Below, one piece after another: positions 18,000 to 28,760 of a DNA stretch of 64,000 nt. A program made the position numbers and the translations under genes. The stretch is taken from the NCBI GenBank assembly GCA_030849065.1, contig JASAON010001584.1:1-64000 (forward strand), read 5' to 3'. The stretch's first letter is position 1. The number at the start of each line of letters is the position of its first letter. The notes beneath the pieces are model-generated. The model ran no database searches. It saw nothing but the letters and a program-made list of their open reading frames with translations, and was not told the DNA's origin. The stretch comes from Jaenimonas drosophilae. Taxonomy: Eukaryota > Euglenozoa > Kinetoplastea > Trypanosomatida > Trypanosomatidae.

Positions 18000-19685
18000 A
18001 TGGATGCCCCGCTTCGCGCATCCCTCCTCCACAGCGTAAATGAGCTGGAGGAGGCGTTTGCGTCTCACAGCCACGCTAGACGAGATGCGCAACGAAATTT
18101 TGGGCAACATCAGGAGAAGCTTCGTCTTCTCCTGCAGCATCATGATCATCATCGCACAAGTGTAGGACGGAGTGTTGCCAGTGGTACCACCCTAACCCTG
18201 TTGGAGAAGGATTGCGAAACAGCTCACAGGCCACAAGCACAGCCGTGGAGCCTCGCACCTGATATTGCGGCCATGAGAACATCAACGCTGTCGTTGCAGC
18301 ATAACCGCGCGATTCATCTCCTCTGCTGGCATCTTTATAAGGTTTGGGACGCAGTGGTGGAGCCGTGGTATTGTGCAGAAGTACTCATCAACTTTGCCAA
18401 TCTCATTGCGTCAAGGCTGAAGGCACTCGATGTGCGTCTACGCACTTTGCAGAGACGCCTATCCAACAGCCATCGTTGGCGATTTGTGCGACCACGTACG
18501 CAGGATGAAGATGACGCGGAGGCCCACCAGCCGTTGAAGCTTGCGCACGCACTCGCGGAGGTGTGGCGTCATGTTGATGCAGCAGGAATCAGGTATCCGT
18601 CGGCCACGGATACAGCAGTTGTGGGAGTTGCGCCGCTGCCTTTTGGTGATCGTCCACGTCGCCCTGGTCATGTGTTGGCACTTCTTCTGCGTGTGGTGCC
18701 AGAGAGTCTCGGTTTTTTATCTTTGCTCGACAACAATGCATCCAGCGCAGATGTGAAGACACAACGACGAACGGTGGTGGAACAATCACTAGCGACTGCA
18801 TACATCTTGGCAGAATCGGTGGGTTCTAACATGACCGAACAATCTGCCACTAGTTTGTTGGAGATGAGCCATGTTATTGGGGCGGCAGTGGAAGCACTGC
18901 GGCGTGCCGTTGAATACAGCCTCCCCGACCTTCGTGTCAGACAACATCTGACCTCTGCACTGCGTGTCCTTGGTGGAGCATGCAACGTGCACGCCGTTGT
19001 GGAAGCGTGCGGCACATCTCCTTCTCACATCATGACAGCCGGCAGAGGTGGGCAGCTGCATCTGTGCGGGCTCATCTCCCCAATCCCTTCTTTCCATCGC
19101 GTGAAGGAAGCCGGCGATGAAGCGGTGTCGCCACTACGCCTTGTGCTTGTGTGGGCTGCTCTCCGACGTTATCGTGGCGTGAGCTCATGCATTGGCTTGC
19201 ATGCAAACACAGACCTTCACTCGTTACACGCTCAACACATGTGCGTATTGGCTGGTGGTCATTCCGCCAGTGAGTCGTCGCATCTTCTTGCGCAATGGAG
19301 GCTTCAGTGGAGGCAGTGGGAACAGCGCGTGGAGGTGGATGTGCTGCACGCAGCCAATCAACCAGCGCTTCTTGCTCGACTGGAGAAGTGGCGCGATGGG
19401 CTGCTTCCCCATTGCGTGGTGGCTATGGATTCGGAACGCATGGAACTGTGGAGGTGCTGTTCGTCTTGGTCGCACACCATGCCCGACAGTGCCGATGGTG
19501 GGTGTGTGAAAGACGCACCTCCAGGATGGCGAGAGATGTGGCAGCATCCCTGTATCTCAAACGTGGATGATGCCACATTTCTTCGTCTGCTTCGCCAGTG
19601 TCTGGAAGAGCTCGGAACTCGATGTCCTCTGGTGTTGTATGCACTGGCGTATCGAGTAGCGCATTGGCACAGCATCAAGGCTTAA
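18000..19685 (+). CDS. Conserved-looking helical protein, unrecognised
   Basis: 561 residues. I do not recognise a family. The N-terminal ~60 residues are predicted helical and His/Gln-rich (NFGQHQEKLRLLLQHHDHH). Much of the rest is Leu/Ala/Arg-rich helix (VWDAVVEPWYCAEVLINFAN; LLRQCLEELGTRCPLVLYAL) with no low-complexity linker, so it looks like one folded unit. Trp and Cys are frequent. There is no membrane segment, signal peptide or obvious catalytic motif. ATG 18000 lies ~55 bases after an inferred acceptor. Confidence 0.65.
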   Translation: MDAPLRASLLHSVNELEEAFASHSHARRDAQRNFGQHQEKLRLLLQHHDHHRTSVGRSVASGTTLTLLEKDCETAHRPQAQPWSLAPDIAAMRTSTLSLQHNRAIHLLCWHLYKVWDAVVEPWYCAEVLINFANLIASRLKALDVRLRTLQRRLSNSHRWRFVRPRTQDEDDAEAHQPLKLAHALAEVWRHVDAAGIRYPSATDTAVVGVAPLPFGDRPRRPGHVLALLLRVVPESLGFLSLLDNNASSADVKTQRRTVVEQSLATAYILAESVGSNMTEQSATSLLEMSHVIGAAVEALRRAVEYSLPDLRVRQHLTSALRVLGGACNVHAVVEACGTSPSHIMTAGRGGQLHLCGLISPIPSFHRVKEAGDEAVSPLRLVLVWAALRRYRGVSSCIGLHANTDLHSLHAQHMCVLAGGHSASESSHLLAQWRLQWRQWEQRVEVDVLHAANQPALLARLEKWRDGLLPHCVVAMDSERMELWRCCSSWSHTMPDSADGGCVKDAPPGWREMWQHPCISNVDDATFLRLLRQCLEELGTRCPLVLYALAYRVAHWHSIKA

Positions 19686-20815
19686 AAGGGCCAACCTCAG
19701 AATTGTTGCTGTTTTCTGCTACAGTTGTGGTACAAGTACCCACACAATTTCTTGCTGTTGTTGTTTAGTGCAGTTACCTGCTCTGTGAAACATGCTTTGC
19801 CACCATCTACACCACGTAATATTGTGCCATCTATCCTCTTTTTTTTTTTTTTCGCCGTCTACAATATCAACCATCATAGCTCCGCCACGAGCAGCAAAAA
19901 AACAAGAAGCGTGCCATTCTCTCCTTTTTTCCACCTCGTGGTCCGTACCATTCTTCTCCCTCCTCTCCCTCGATACTAGCTCTTTGTATCGTCCTTTTTC
20001 TTCTTTTTTCACCCCTCAAATTCTGTACGCCTGCCGCCGCTCCTGGGGCACTCGCTAAGAAGTCCGCCGCCGCCTTTTCTTCCTTCTTCTGGCTCAGTGC
20101 TCTAACGCCAGATCATCCGCAACCTTCGAAGTGTCGCACGACGTCGTTAACAACCGCGCTGTGCCACACCTTTACAACGTTCGGCACGCGTCCCAACAAG
20201 CACAGCCGCCGCCGAAGCTTCGTCTGAGTGGGTATCGTGTGTAGGGGCGTTGGCACCACCAGGCTATCGAGGAAATAGACCCATTTCTACTAACCATTTG
20301 TTTCTGTTTTTGGCATCTTGTTGGCATCTTGTTTTCTTGTAGCTTTGTTTGGCACTGCCTTGTTGTTGTTGTTTCTTGTTATAGCTGCCAGCGGCTCCTC
20401 CAAAGAACCACACCGTGCGCGCCACAATTGATTTTCTTCTCAACACAGCCCACATACTGCTCACTTGCGGAACGCCTTGGCTCACGGGACGACCACCGTC
20501 GAAGGAGCCAGGTTGTTTCTCTCTCTGAGTGTGTTTGTGTGTACGTGTGCCTACCAGCAATAGTAGCAGACAATTAAGCTCCCAGCCCAACTACTCCACG
20601 AGCATACCCGAGCTTGCGGCGGCTCTATTTTGTTTTTGGTTGCGTGAAGACACCGTTCGCTGCCGCATTGTTGTTGCGTGTCTTCGACCCTGAATCGAGC
20701 CAACATCCGTCCGTCGTTTCTTCCTCATCCTCAGCAGCCGCTGCCTTGGGTGTTGTCATTCTGTTAGCCTAACACAGACGAGACCGTCGAGAACACCTCC
20801 TCACAGCATATCCAC
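19686..20815 (+). other. Long T/C-rich spacer and leader of the kinase gene
   Basis: 1,130 bases without an accepted gene. A T-run of about 15 lies near 19838-19852, with further CT tracts at 19918-19975 and 19994-20016, and a direct repeat of TTGGCATCTTG at about 20319-20341. The likely acceptor is AG 20733-20734 after a CT-rich tract, ~80 bases before the ATG. Confidence 0.5.
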
Positions 20816-23410
20816 ATGGGCTGTGCTGAATCCAAGGAGGCATGTGCCAAGAAGCCACTCCACCCAGTGCAGGTGGTGGAGGACGATGGAGGCGTTCGGC
20901 CCTACGTTCCCGACGCAGCATGCCAGCGAACATACGACGCCCGCGTGGAGCTCGCTCGTCAATGTGGCGTACGCCAGGGTATCTTTGCCCCAGACACAAG
21001 TTCTACCAACCGATCTGCTTCCCAACGGAATGGAGCAGTTGCTCATCGTGGTAAAGGCCAACCCGCCCCTACACCGCCACCAAAGACAGTGCTGGTGTAT
21101 CAATGTCAGCCCCTGCCTGACCTCCCGACCTGTGTTAATAAGGGCATGTACAGCCAAGTCTTCTTGGCAGACATGACACTCATCAGCGGGAAATTGTCCG
21201 ATGTGCGGCCGCGCCATTCTCGTGTTGCCCGCAATAACACCGCCGCTGCTACCGTTAATGACAACGATGCCTCAGTGACGGTGCGCCACTACCTCATCGC
21301 CATGAAGGAGGTGCTTCTGCGGCGTGGCAATGCCGGAGCCACTGCGCTAAATCTTATCGAAGCGGAGGTACGCCAGTGGAGTCGTCTCTGCGCCTACTGT
21401 CCGAGGCTGCTAAAGTTCATTCAGATGGAGTCTGTACTATCGAATCAGAGTAGTTTGCCTGTGATTGGGGCATCCTTCCACAACTATAAACACCGGCCCA
21501 TGTCAGGGAATGGGGAGGACGAGGACGATGACGAGGAGCGCGGTCCACTAGCCTCTCGCGTCTCGTCTTTCCTTGGTGGAAACAAGCGCAGCCCGAACGC
21601 GAGCAGCACTCTGCAACAACGCGGTCAGAAGGAGCCACCCGCACGCCTGCGCTTCTACATGGAGTACGCACGCTACGGCAACCTCCACAGCTTCCAGGGG
21701 AAGGAGATGATGAGCCTCTTCAACAAGTCGTACCTTCATGAGCTCACAGCGCGCATGTACATTCGCGAGGTGCTTCTGCTTGTTTTGCACCTCCACGAGT
21801 GTGGTGCCCTTCAGTATGACGTCAATGCCTCCAACATCTTCATTAGTCGTCCCATGCGTGCGGTGTATCACACCTACTTTCCCGTATACATCTCCGACGT
21901 GCCTTATGGCGCCTTCACACAGATCCCTCCCGCTCGCATCTCCGAGGCCATCTCCCGCCAGGACCCGATGCGCTTCGACCTTGGCGGTATGCATGCCCGC
22001 TCCGTCTACAGCAATGACGATGCGGGCTCGCACTTCGTGAACCTCTCCATGCTCGTCCAAATGACGGGTGAGGACCCACAGCTGGCCTCCCTCCACGCCC
22101 GCTCCCCAACGGCAGCCCACCACGCCGACTCCTTCCGCAGCTGCCACAGCCCTGTGTCTCCTGGGTTTCCCCACGGCGGCTTGTCCTCCACGATCAACGA
22201 CGGCCCCTACCCCATCTCCCCCCTCCTTCACTCGGCCGCCTCCCCCAACATGTTTGCAAAGGCCGGTATCACCATGGACCGCGGAGTTGAAGAGGGCAAG
22301 TGGCAGAATGAGGCCTACCACGCCTACGTGCAGGAGCATGGCTACGAGGATGGTGTTACCTTACCCGCTCCCTCCCCACACGACGGACTCGAGGGCCTCC
22401 TCGATGCCGATCTGGTTGTGCAGGCCAATGACACCATGTGCGCCAACCGCATGAAGCTGTACCCGCTGGAGAACGCCGTCTACGGAGGCATCTCCGTCGT
22501 GTGCCCCAACCGATTCCCCATTCAGGAAGAGCTCGAGGCGATGGAGCGGGAGCGCGCCACCGCGCCTTTCCCCAACACCTCCTTCACCATCATGGACCGC
22601 CGCCTCCACCACGGCACCTTTCCCCCACCCCTCCTGTGCCCCCCGACAGCAGAGGTGGGCAATGAGCCAGTCTCAGAGAGCCGCGGGCGGCTGCCGCCCA
22701 ACATGAACGAGGATGCCGCCAACTTCCTCCAGCAGCCGACCTTCTCCACCCGCCAGCCCATCATCAAGCTTGATCGCATGGCCATGATCCGTCGAGCCAT
22801 GGCCATTGAGGACGGCTGTGTGGGACCCGAGTACGTTCCCATTCACAAGTACGTTTCTGTTCTGCACGCCGCACCAGAGACCATTTTTCATCGCACCTTC
22901 AGCGAGGCCAGCGACATTTACGTGTGCGCGATGACTTTTATTGAGCTCGTCACCCCCAAGGGGGAATTCATGCGTGAGTGTCTGCCGACGGACCTCCAGA
23001 AGCCACGTACTCGCCGCGAAAAGGAGCTCTTTGATGGCAAGGTGGAGGAGAACGTTCGGGCGTGGTACCGGGATCGAATGGAGCAGCTCGAGCGTATGCC
23101 ATCAACACCGCCTCACGCCACCAACTTCTACGACTCTAGCGCGCCGCCCTCACTCAGCCCCATTGCCGTTGTGTTGCCCACACAACTCTCTGATGAATGC
23201 AAGCGAATGCTCACGTGGTGCCTGCAGATTGACCCAATGGCACGTCCGACCGCGGGAGATGTACTCCGCCACAAGTACTTTGTGTTTGGTGATTGGATGA
23301 TTCCTCCAGCATCGGGCAAGTCGAAGGAGGTGCTGCCCGAGAAGCCGTGGGGTGGGGCCGTCGATGTGGAGTTGGCCGCACGATCGTTGGGTCTCCGACC
23401 ATGTGCTTAA
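20816..23410 (+). CDS. Acylated divergent protein kinase with giant activation-segment insert
   Basis: 864 residues. MGCAESKEAC is a classic N-myristoylation site with adjacent Cys for palmitoylation, so it probably lies on a membrane. Kinase motifs in order: a G-loop-like NKGMYSQVFLA near 120-130; the VAIK Lys164 in AMKEV; an HRD equivalent reading QYD (Asp335) with Asn340 kept; a DFG equivalent reading SDVPYG (Asp361); APE at 686-688; then SDIYVCAMTF (helix F) and DPMARPT. Lys, both Asp and Asn survive, so activity is possible, but HRD and DFG are altered. About 325 Ser/Pro-rich residues separate Asp361 from APE, where kinases usually have 20-35. I cannot assign a kinase group. Confidence 0.85.
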   Translation: MGCAESKEACAKKPLHPVQVVEDDGGVRPYVPDAACQRTYDARVELARQCGVRQGIFAPDTSSTNRSASQRNGAVAHRGKGQPAPTPPPKTVLVYQCQPLPDLPTCVNKGMYSQVFLADMTLISGKLSDVRPRHSRVARNNTAAATVNDNDASVTVRHYLIAMKEVLLRRGNAGATALNLIEAEVRQWSRLCAYCPRLLKFIQMESVLSNQSSLPVIGASFHNYKHRPMSGNGEDEDDDEERGPLASRVSSFLGGNKRSPNASSTLQQRGQKEPPARLRFYMEYARYGNLHSFQGKEMMSLFNKSYLHELTARMYIREVLLLVLHLHECGALQYDVNASNIFISRPMRAVYHTYFPVYISDVPYGAFTQIPPARISEAISRQDPMRFDLGGMHARSVYSNDDAGSHFVNLSMLVQMTGEDPQLASLHARSPTAAHHADSFRSCHSPVSPGFPHGGLSSTINDGPYPISPLLHSAASPNMFAKAGITMDRGVEEGKWQNEAYHAYVQEHGYEDGVTLPAPSPHDGLEGLLDADLVVQANDTMCANRMKLYPLENAVYGGISVVCPNRFPIQEELEAMERERATAPFPNTSFTIMDRRLHHGTFPPPLLCPPTAEVGNEPVSESRGRLPPNMNEDAANFLQQPTFSTRQPIIKLDRMAMIRRAMAIEDGCVGPEYVPIHKYVSVLHAAPETIFHRTFSEASDIYVCAMTFIELVTPKGEFMRECLPTDLQKPRTRREKELFDGKVEENVRAWYRDRMEQLERMPSTPPHATNFYDSSAPPSLSPIAVVLPTQLSDECKRMLTWCLQIDPMARPTAGDVLRHKYFVFGDWMIPPASGKSKEVLPEKPWGGAVDVELAARSLGLRPCA

Positions 23411-23539
23411 GAGTATTCTCTGGAACAAAGTGTGCCCATCATAAAGGTTCATTGAGTGCAAATTCGTTTGTCTTGTGTGTCATGAGGTGTGATGGAGACC
23501 ACCCACAACGTGACATGGTATGACCTCCACGATGCTCTG

Positions 23540-23574
23540 TTATTCTCACTCTTTTGTTGTTTGTTGCATTGTAG
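23540..23574 (+). promoter_or_regulatory. Inferred spliced-leader acceptor that sets the start of the SENP gene
   Basis: A TTTTGTTG-rich tract ends in GTAG with AG at 23573-23574. It lies inside the open frame that begins at ATG 23520, so the expected start is ATG 23601. Confidence 0.55.
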
Positions 23575-23600
23575 TCAGCTCAGGATCTGCTGCTGTACGC

Positions 23601-26534
23601 ATGGTGGCAGTTGAGAGTCGCACAGCATCTCGCCGCGGTGCCGCCACACCCTCTCCCTCCACCCCAGCACGAAGATCGGTTCGGCCTCTTCAACATGCAT
23701 GGGCGGAGGAGGAGGAAGAGGGCCGGTCAGTCTCAGATCGGGCCAGTCCTGCCGCACAACCACCTTCCCTGGAGGACTATCGGTGGAGCCGACTTCCTGT
23801 GGCTGCTCGAGGTTTTCGTGACAACGCTCGACGTGCGCTGAGCCGCCAGGATCTGCCACATTCGCCCGTTGGCCGTCGTCGTCGTGGTCGTCTGGGCTCA
23901 CCGGTGCTCTCGCGGCTCTTCTTCTTTTTGGCTGATCAAACCTCTATGAGCGGCCCTGACCTACCTCTACCTCCACACCAGCTCAGCAACCAAGATGCTG
24001 AGGACCTCCCTGACGTGGACGTACTTGTGCAAGAACGACGATTTCGTCAGACATGCATCCGACGCTATCGTCACTTTGCTCGACGGATGGAACGCTGGCG
24101 TGAGGCACGGTTGCGTGGAACCTCGCCATCACTCGGAAGCCCAACCCCTGCGTCCTCCCCTTCCGTGGATCGAAGCCCCACCCCTACCAAGTCAAGCACC
24201 GGCGCCGTCGCTTCGCCCATGTGGAAGCGCTTGGCACACGCAGCACAACAGGCTGCCACATTTACCAGCAGAACGGCAGCCGCTGTGGGACGGACACTGC
24301 TGCCGGGAGAGGAGGAGGTGGAGCAGGCGCCGACCTCTGATAGCGCCAACGATGGCGCCAGCTCGAAGGAATCATCGTGCAGCCCATCATCCAGTTTGAT
24401 GATGAGTGAAGGAAGGTCTAGCAGTGATGCCTCTTCGGTGGCATCGCGCTGTCGGCCGCCGCCCTCTCCACGTCGTGCGCGCTCCCACGGACTTCCACGA
24501 CGGTTGTTGCGTACATGCAAAAGCTTCTTCGCCACGCGCATTGCAACGCTGAGGAGAGGAGGCACCTCCACGAGACACGACGATGATACACGGATCGCTT
24601 CCATCGCCACGCGTCTGCGACGGCAACTCATCCAAGCACCACCATCATCATGGGATCAACCACTCATCTCCCCTGAAGAGCTGCAGCGCCTTCATGCCCC
24701 AACCCTCCCACACTGGATCGTTCATCGCCAGCAGAAACTGAGCGCCCATCGTGGCCAGAACGTGGTTCCATCAGCAACGGTGGAAGCGGTGGAGGTGGCC
24801 TCTCATGCAATATCACTTGAATCGAGTGCTGAGGACAGAACTGCCGCGGTAGTTTCATCATCATCATCTATACCCGATCATGATGTGGTGCTACGGCTGG
24901 CTCAAAGCATCCTCTCCTCATCTCCTTTCCATCGCAAAGATCCTGTACCTACTCTGCTTCCCCCGCTTGGCACGCAGCCCATGCCGTGCGAGGAGGTGAA
25001 GCAGCCATATAGTGCTTCCCACGATGCATCCACGAACCAGCCACATCGTACGTCCATCCTGTACTCTTCTTCGCCCACGTACGGAACTCCTCCACGCTTT
25101 CCTCACACTGATGGTCAACGCCGCCGTCGGCAATCACCAGAAGCACGCCAACATGAGGCACATCGCAGTCTTCTCTCGAGTCTCACTATTCGTCCGCGTG
25201 ATGAATCCATTCGACACATCTACCACAACGTCGTGAGCGAGGCATGCCAACACTACATGAAGGAGGCCATATCCTCCGTGGTTGAAGAGATGGGTGGGGC
25301 GGCACTGCGATGTGCATCGGAGCTCCTTCTCCGCGAAGGCTTGCGAGCGATACGCGCCTCCTCCTCCACTACACCCTCTGTCGGTGTCCTGCGCCACATA
25401 CGTGCTGGCCGGCCAATGGACTGCAACACCATGGAGCTCGATGAGGAAGATCGTGCAGCTTTGGCGAAGCTCGAGCAAACCTCCATCCACAACCACGTTG
25501 GGTCTTCACTCCGCTCCGACGGCTTTCAAGTGACGTACGGCCACCTTTCTTCACTTCTTCCGCGCCAGTGGCTTAATGATCAGGTCATCAACAACTACTT
25601 ACAGCTACTCTGTGAGGAAGCAGAGGATGAAGGGGCCATCTCACTTGGCACACACTTCTACGCCAAGATCCAGTCTGAGCTCGGCATGAATCATCATCAC
25701 CATCACAACGCACGGAATTACCTCCCACCGCTGCCTGCCAACGCCGCCGCTGTTCGATGGCTGCGACGTCGGCGCCATCTCCTCCTCCCCTACGATCGTC
25801 ATGCTTCACGTGTTGCGGAGCAGCCCAGCCTCACCCACACACATGTACGTGTGGTGCTGATTCCAATAAATCTGGATGCCCAACACTGGGCTCTCGCGGT
25901 GTGGGATAAGGTGCATAATGTCTGGACCTTCTACGACAGCATGGGGGCCTCACCGCGAGCACAAGAGATGGCCGCCCATCTTTTGCGTGTGTTGGACCAC
26001 GTCATGCGTGAGTGCCATCGGCATCTCTTTCCATCTACGACGGCATCCATGACGGTTTCTCGGATTCAGGCAGCGGTTCCATGCGACAATCATCATATCT
26101 CCTCAGGTGGTATTGGAGCCATGGTACGCGCGAGGCAGGCCGCCTACCCAGGTACAAAAACACAGATGGTGGAGGATGGCACGCAAGAGGATCTCTGCCA
26201 CGGGTGGGCCAAGGCACCGCAGCAACACAACGGCTATGACTGTGGCGTCTTCGTCTGCCAAGTTGCGTGGTGTGTGGTGAAGGGGACGGCAGTGGCCATT
26301 ACGCAGCGGCAAATGACCACCATGCGCCGCATCATGGCGCTGGAGCTCGTCGCCGCCCGTCTTCTGCTCCGCTACCCGAGTGAGTTGAGTGAGGGCGGCG
26401 ACGATGTGTTGGCCACACCATCTTCGATCAGCATCTTTCCCACGTTGGCGGCTTTTGTGGGCTCATCCGCAGCGCAGATTGGCCTCTCTACAGGAGAGGT
26501 CTCACCAGCTGCTCATCGAGAGTTGTATCGATGA
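23601..26534 (+). CDS. SENP: Ulp1/SENP-family SUMO protease (C48 cysteine peptidase)
   Basis: 977 residues from ATG 23601 (an in-frame ATG at 23520 lies upstream of the acceptor). The C-terminal third is a C48 peptidase, which matures SUMO and removes it from substrates. The entry motif PRQWLNDQVINNYLQLL is followed by the triad: His762 in QHWALAVWD, Asp779 in FYDSMG and Cys881 in GYDCGVFVC, with oxyanion Gln875 six residues before the Cys. Two inserts lie in the catalytic domain: one with a His run near 25691-25706 between the entry motif and the His strand, and a Met/His/Gly-rich stretch between Asp and Cys. The N-terminal ~600 residues are Ser/Pro/Arg-rich and disordered, as is usual for the targeting region. 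Confidence 0.93.
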   Translation: MVAVESRTASRRGAATPSPSTPARRSVRPLQHAWAEEEEEGRSVSDRASPAAQPPSLEDYRWSRLPVAARGFRDNARRALSRQDLPHSPVGRRRRGRLGSPVLSRLFFFLADQTSMSGPDLPLPPHQLSNQDAEDLPDVDVLVQERRFRQTCIRRYRHFARRMERWREARLRGTSPSLGSPTPASSPSVDRSPTPTKSSTGAVASPMWKRLAHAAQQAATFTSRTAAAVGRTLLPGEEEVEQAPTSDSANDGASSKESSCSPSSSLMMSEGRSSSDASSVASRCRPPPSPRRARSHGLPRRLLRTCKSFFATRIATLRRGGTSTRHDDDTRIASIATRLRRQLIQAPPSSWDQPLISPEELQRLHAPTLPHWIVHRQQKLSAHRGQNVVPSATVEAVEVASHAISLESSAEDRTAAVVSSSSSIPDHDVVLRLAQSILSSSPFHRKDPVPTLLPPLGTQPMPCEEVKQPYSASHDASTNQPHRTSILYSSSPTYGTPPRFPHTDGQRRRRQSPEARQHEAHRSLLSSLTIRPRDESIRHIYHNVVSEACQHYMKEAISSVVEEMGGAALRCASELLLREGLRAIRASSSTTPSVGVLRHIRAGRPMDCNTMELDEEDRAALAKLEQTSIHNHVGSSLRSDGFQVTYGHLSSLLPRQWLNDQVINNYLQLLCEEAEDEGAISLGTHFYAKIQSELGMNHHHHHNARNYLPPLPANAAAVRWLRRRRHLLLPYDRHASRVAEQPSLTHTHVRVVLIPINLDAQHWALAVWDKVHNVWTFYDSMGASPRAQEMAAHLLRVLDHVMRECHRHLFPSTTASMTVSRIQAAVPCDNHHISSGGIGAMVRARQAAYPGTKTQMVEDGTQEDLCHGWAKAPQQHNGYDCGVFVCQVAWCVVKGTAVAITQRQMTTMRRIMALELVAARLLLRYPSELSEGGDDVLATPSSISIFPTLAAFVGSSAAQIGLSTGEVSPAAHRELYR

Positions 26535-27155
26535 GATGATGTGCGTTGTGTGTGTGTGTGTTTGCTTGATACCAAGCAAAGAACCCAGCCAGCAATGTGC
26601 TGAGCTTAAATCACTCTTTTGCGTTTGTGCTTCAACCGTGTGTCTGCGTGGATTGCTGAATCAGGATGACCACCCAACAACTGCATCTCTTCCATTCATC
26701 GTCTCAGTCGTTTAGGTTTAGCTTCCTTGCGCTACTCATTGCAGCGCATTATTTGTGGAGTTGGTGTGTTCTGTGCCAACGAAAATTCTCCCGCCTTCAC
26801 ATCCACTCTCCCTACCTGTGCCACCAATTCATCTCATCATTGTTGGACGACTGGGGAGCTGCTTCACCATTTGCACCATCCTGGCGTATTCTTTTTTCGT
26901 TGTTGTTGCTGGTTATTCGTTTGAGCAGACACCTACTTTTTCCATTTGTTGTGTAGAGTGGCAGCACAGTCAGTCAGTGAGCCTCATTTCTTCTTCTACT
27001 TTTTTGTCTTTTCTTTCAGTACTTTGAAATTTACGAAAGTTGGCACGCTGCACCCTCTTAAAGGTGTTCGTAGTTGTGTGCCCGCACTCTCCCACTCCCC
27101 CCCCCCCACACACACAATTCATTTTCATCCACGCTGCTATTTCGTGTGTGCGTAG
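26535..27155 (+). other. Spacer with strong splice acceptor
   Basis: No gene is seen. A (TG)n run lies near 26545-26560. A strong T/C tract (26987-27019) ends in TTTCAG with AG at 27018-27019. The leader that follows carries a C-run and (CA)n around 27098-27115. Confidence 0.55.
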
Positions 27156-28760
27156 ATGGGTCAATCCACGTCTGCCGATAAGGCGAAACGTCGGGATGGC
27201 GATGGTCGCGGCGCGGGGAGCACAGCCAGCCGCTGGCAGCGCGTGCCAACAGCGGCAGTGGCCTCAGAAGAGCGTGGATGTACCACAGACGGCGGCGGCA
27301 ACGGGCCAGATCCTCGTCGTGGCAAATTGCCACAAGTGCTGCCCAACCAAAGCAGCACCAGCCACATGACGGATGATGCCTTGTTTCGTTCGGCACCCGC
27401 CGCGTATGCCGCACCTGCGCCATCGTCTTCACCCCCGCTGCCTCATTTGCGCCACTCCTCACAGTCTCTTCAATCCAGCCCGGCGCGCGAGCACTCATCG
27501 CCCCCGCGCCGACCTCCGCAACCGTTGGCCGTTGCCACACCGCCATTGCGTCCAACGGCCGCCTCCGGCCAACGCCCCTCTCTCCAATCTCCCTTCATTC
27601 CAGCAGATCAGACGGCCTACAGCGGCAACTACCAACCTCAGGCACACGCACATGCGCCACCTCAATACCAAACACCGCCACAACCGATGCACTACGGCGG
27701 AACGGCTTGTGATGGGAAGAACCCGTCGGCCGCGGTAACCGCCGCTCCGACGCGCTCCTCTGACAAGCGCCACCACAGCTCCACCTCGCCGGCCAGCCCA
27801 CATCTCCTCACTGCCTCCAATGCCTTCCTACCCTGTGCGTCCAACAACAGTTTCGGTGCCAACAACAGCAACACCAACAGCTTTGATGCGCCTCCACGTC
27901 GTGGCCCCACCTACATGGGTGAGATGGGTGTAATGCGCCAGATTCCACCGCCATCACACTCTCCGCCACCCCCGCAACAGGCGCGGCCGCACGTTGCGGT
28001 GCCGCACCGACCATCGCAGGATATTAGCCTCGACGCGGAGAAGATCCTCATGTATGGGCGTATGGCTGCGAGCCCATCATTGAATACGAGCCAGACCAGC
28101 TACGGCGTAGCAACACAACAGCGGCAGAGTCCCGCCATTGATCGCCGCGCGGCCTCACCAGGGGTGGGCGGTGAGCGGAAGTCGGATGCCCGACGGGAGC
28201 TGCCCGCGGAGCAGCGCTGTGTGCCGAATCGAATTGCGCGCTGCGACACGATTTGGTGTAATCCTTCGTGGCTCACCTCCACCGAGTACATGATTGTAGA
28301 TCGCTGGCAGCAACAACTGTTTGGGGCCAACGCGGGCTCGCGTTCGCCGCCGCTCAGCTTCCGTCAAGGGGAGCAAGTACCAGCTGGACGTGCTGCCGTA
28401 GAGTGTATAGAGCATGGGATGGACTTCGCGCAACCTAATCGCTCCACTGGTGTGCGCTATCCATGTTCGTCGCAGCCCACCATGGATGTGATACCCACCG
28501 GTCCCGGCTACTTCAAGATGCTGCAGGCGGCGTGGAAGAATGAAGCGGGCTGCGGTCGCGCCATCACCACACGCCAGCGCAAATTTGATGAGGAGGACTA
28601 TGATATCTTGGACTTTATGGAGGAGCTCACCGGCCCGGTACTGAATCCGCCCATCCTACTCTCCGATGCCCTGAAGATGATGGTGCCTGTATGGGAGGAG
28701 GAGGGGATGTACGAGATTGTGGGCGAGAAGGCACCTTCCCGTCGCGCTCAAAGGCAGTGA
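27156..28760 (+). CDS. N-myristoylated protein with Gag1-like clamp (DUF4050-type) C-terminus
   Basis: 534 residues. MGQSTS fits an N-myristoylation motif. Residues ~20-350 are disordered, rich in Pro, Ser, Gln, His and Asn. The C-terminal ~150 residues are compact: a segment around IWCNPSWLTS, then GPGYFKMLQAAW near residue 450, and a final helix ending VWEEEGMYE. The last part resembles the end of the Gag1-like clamp (former DUF4050) domain of fungi and plants, whose hallmark is a W(E)xEGLY(D) ending. The next gene has the same module without the long N-terminus. Function in protists is not known to me. Confidence 0.72.
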   Translation: MGQSTSADKAKRRDGDGRGAGSTASRWQRVPTAAVASEERGCTTDGGGNGPDPRRGKLPQVLPNQSSTSHMTDDALFRSAPAAYAAPAPSSSPPLPHLRHSSQSLQSSPAREHSSPPRRPPQPLAVATPPLRPTAASGQRPSLQSPFIPADQTAYSGNYQPQAHAHAPPQYQTPPQPMHYGGTACDGKNPSAAVTAAPTRSSDKRHHSSTSPASPHLLTASNAFLPCASNNSFGANNSNTNSFDAPPRRGPTYMGEMGVMRQIPPPSHSPPPPQQARPHVAVPHRPSQDISLDAEKILMYGRMAASPSLNTSQTSYGVATQQRQSPAIDRRAASPGVGGERKSDARRELPAEQRCVPNRIARCDTIWCNPSWLTSTEYMIVDRWQQQLFGANAGSRSPPLSFRQGEQVPAGRAAVECIEHGMDFAQPNRSTGVRYPCSSQPTMDVIPTGPGYFKMLQAAWKNEAGCGRAITTRQRKFDEEDYDILDFMEELTGPVLNPPILLSDALKMMVPVWEEEGMYEIVGEKAPSRRAQRQ

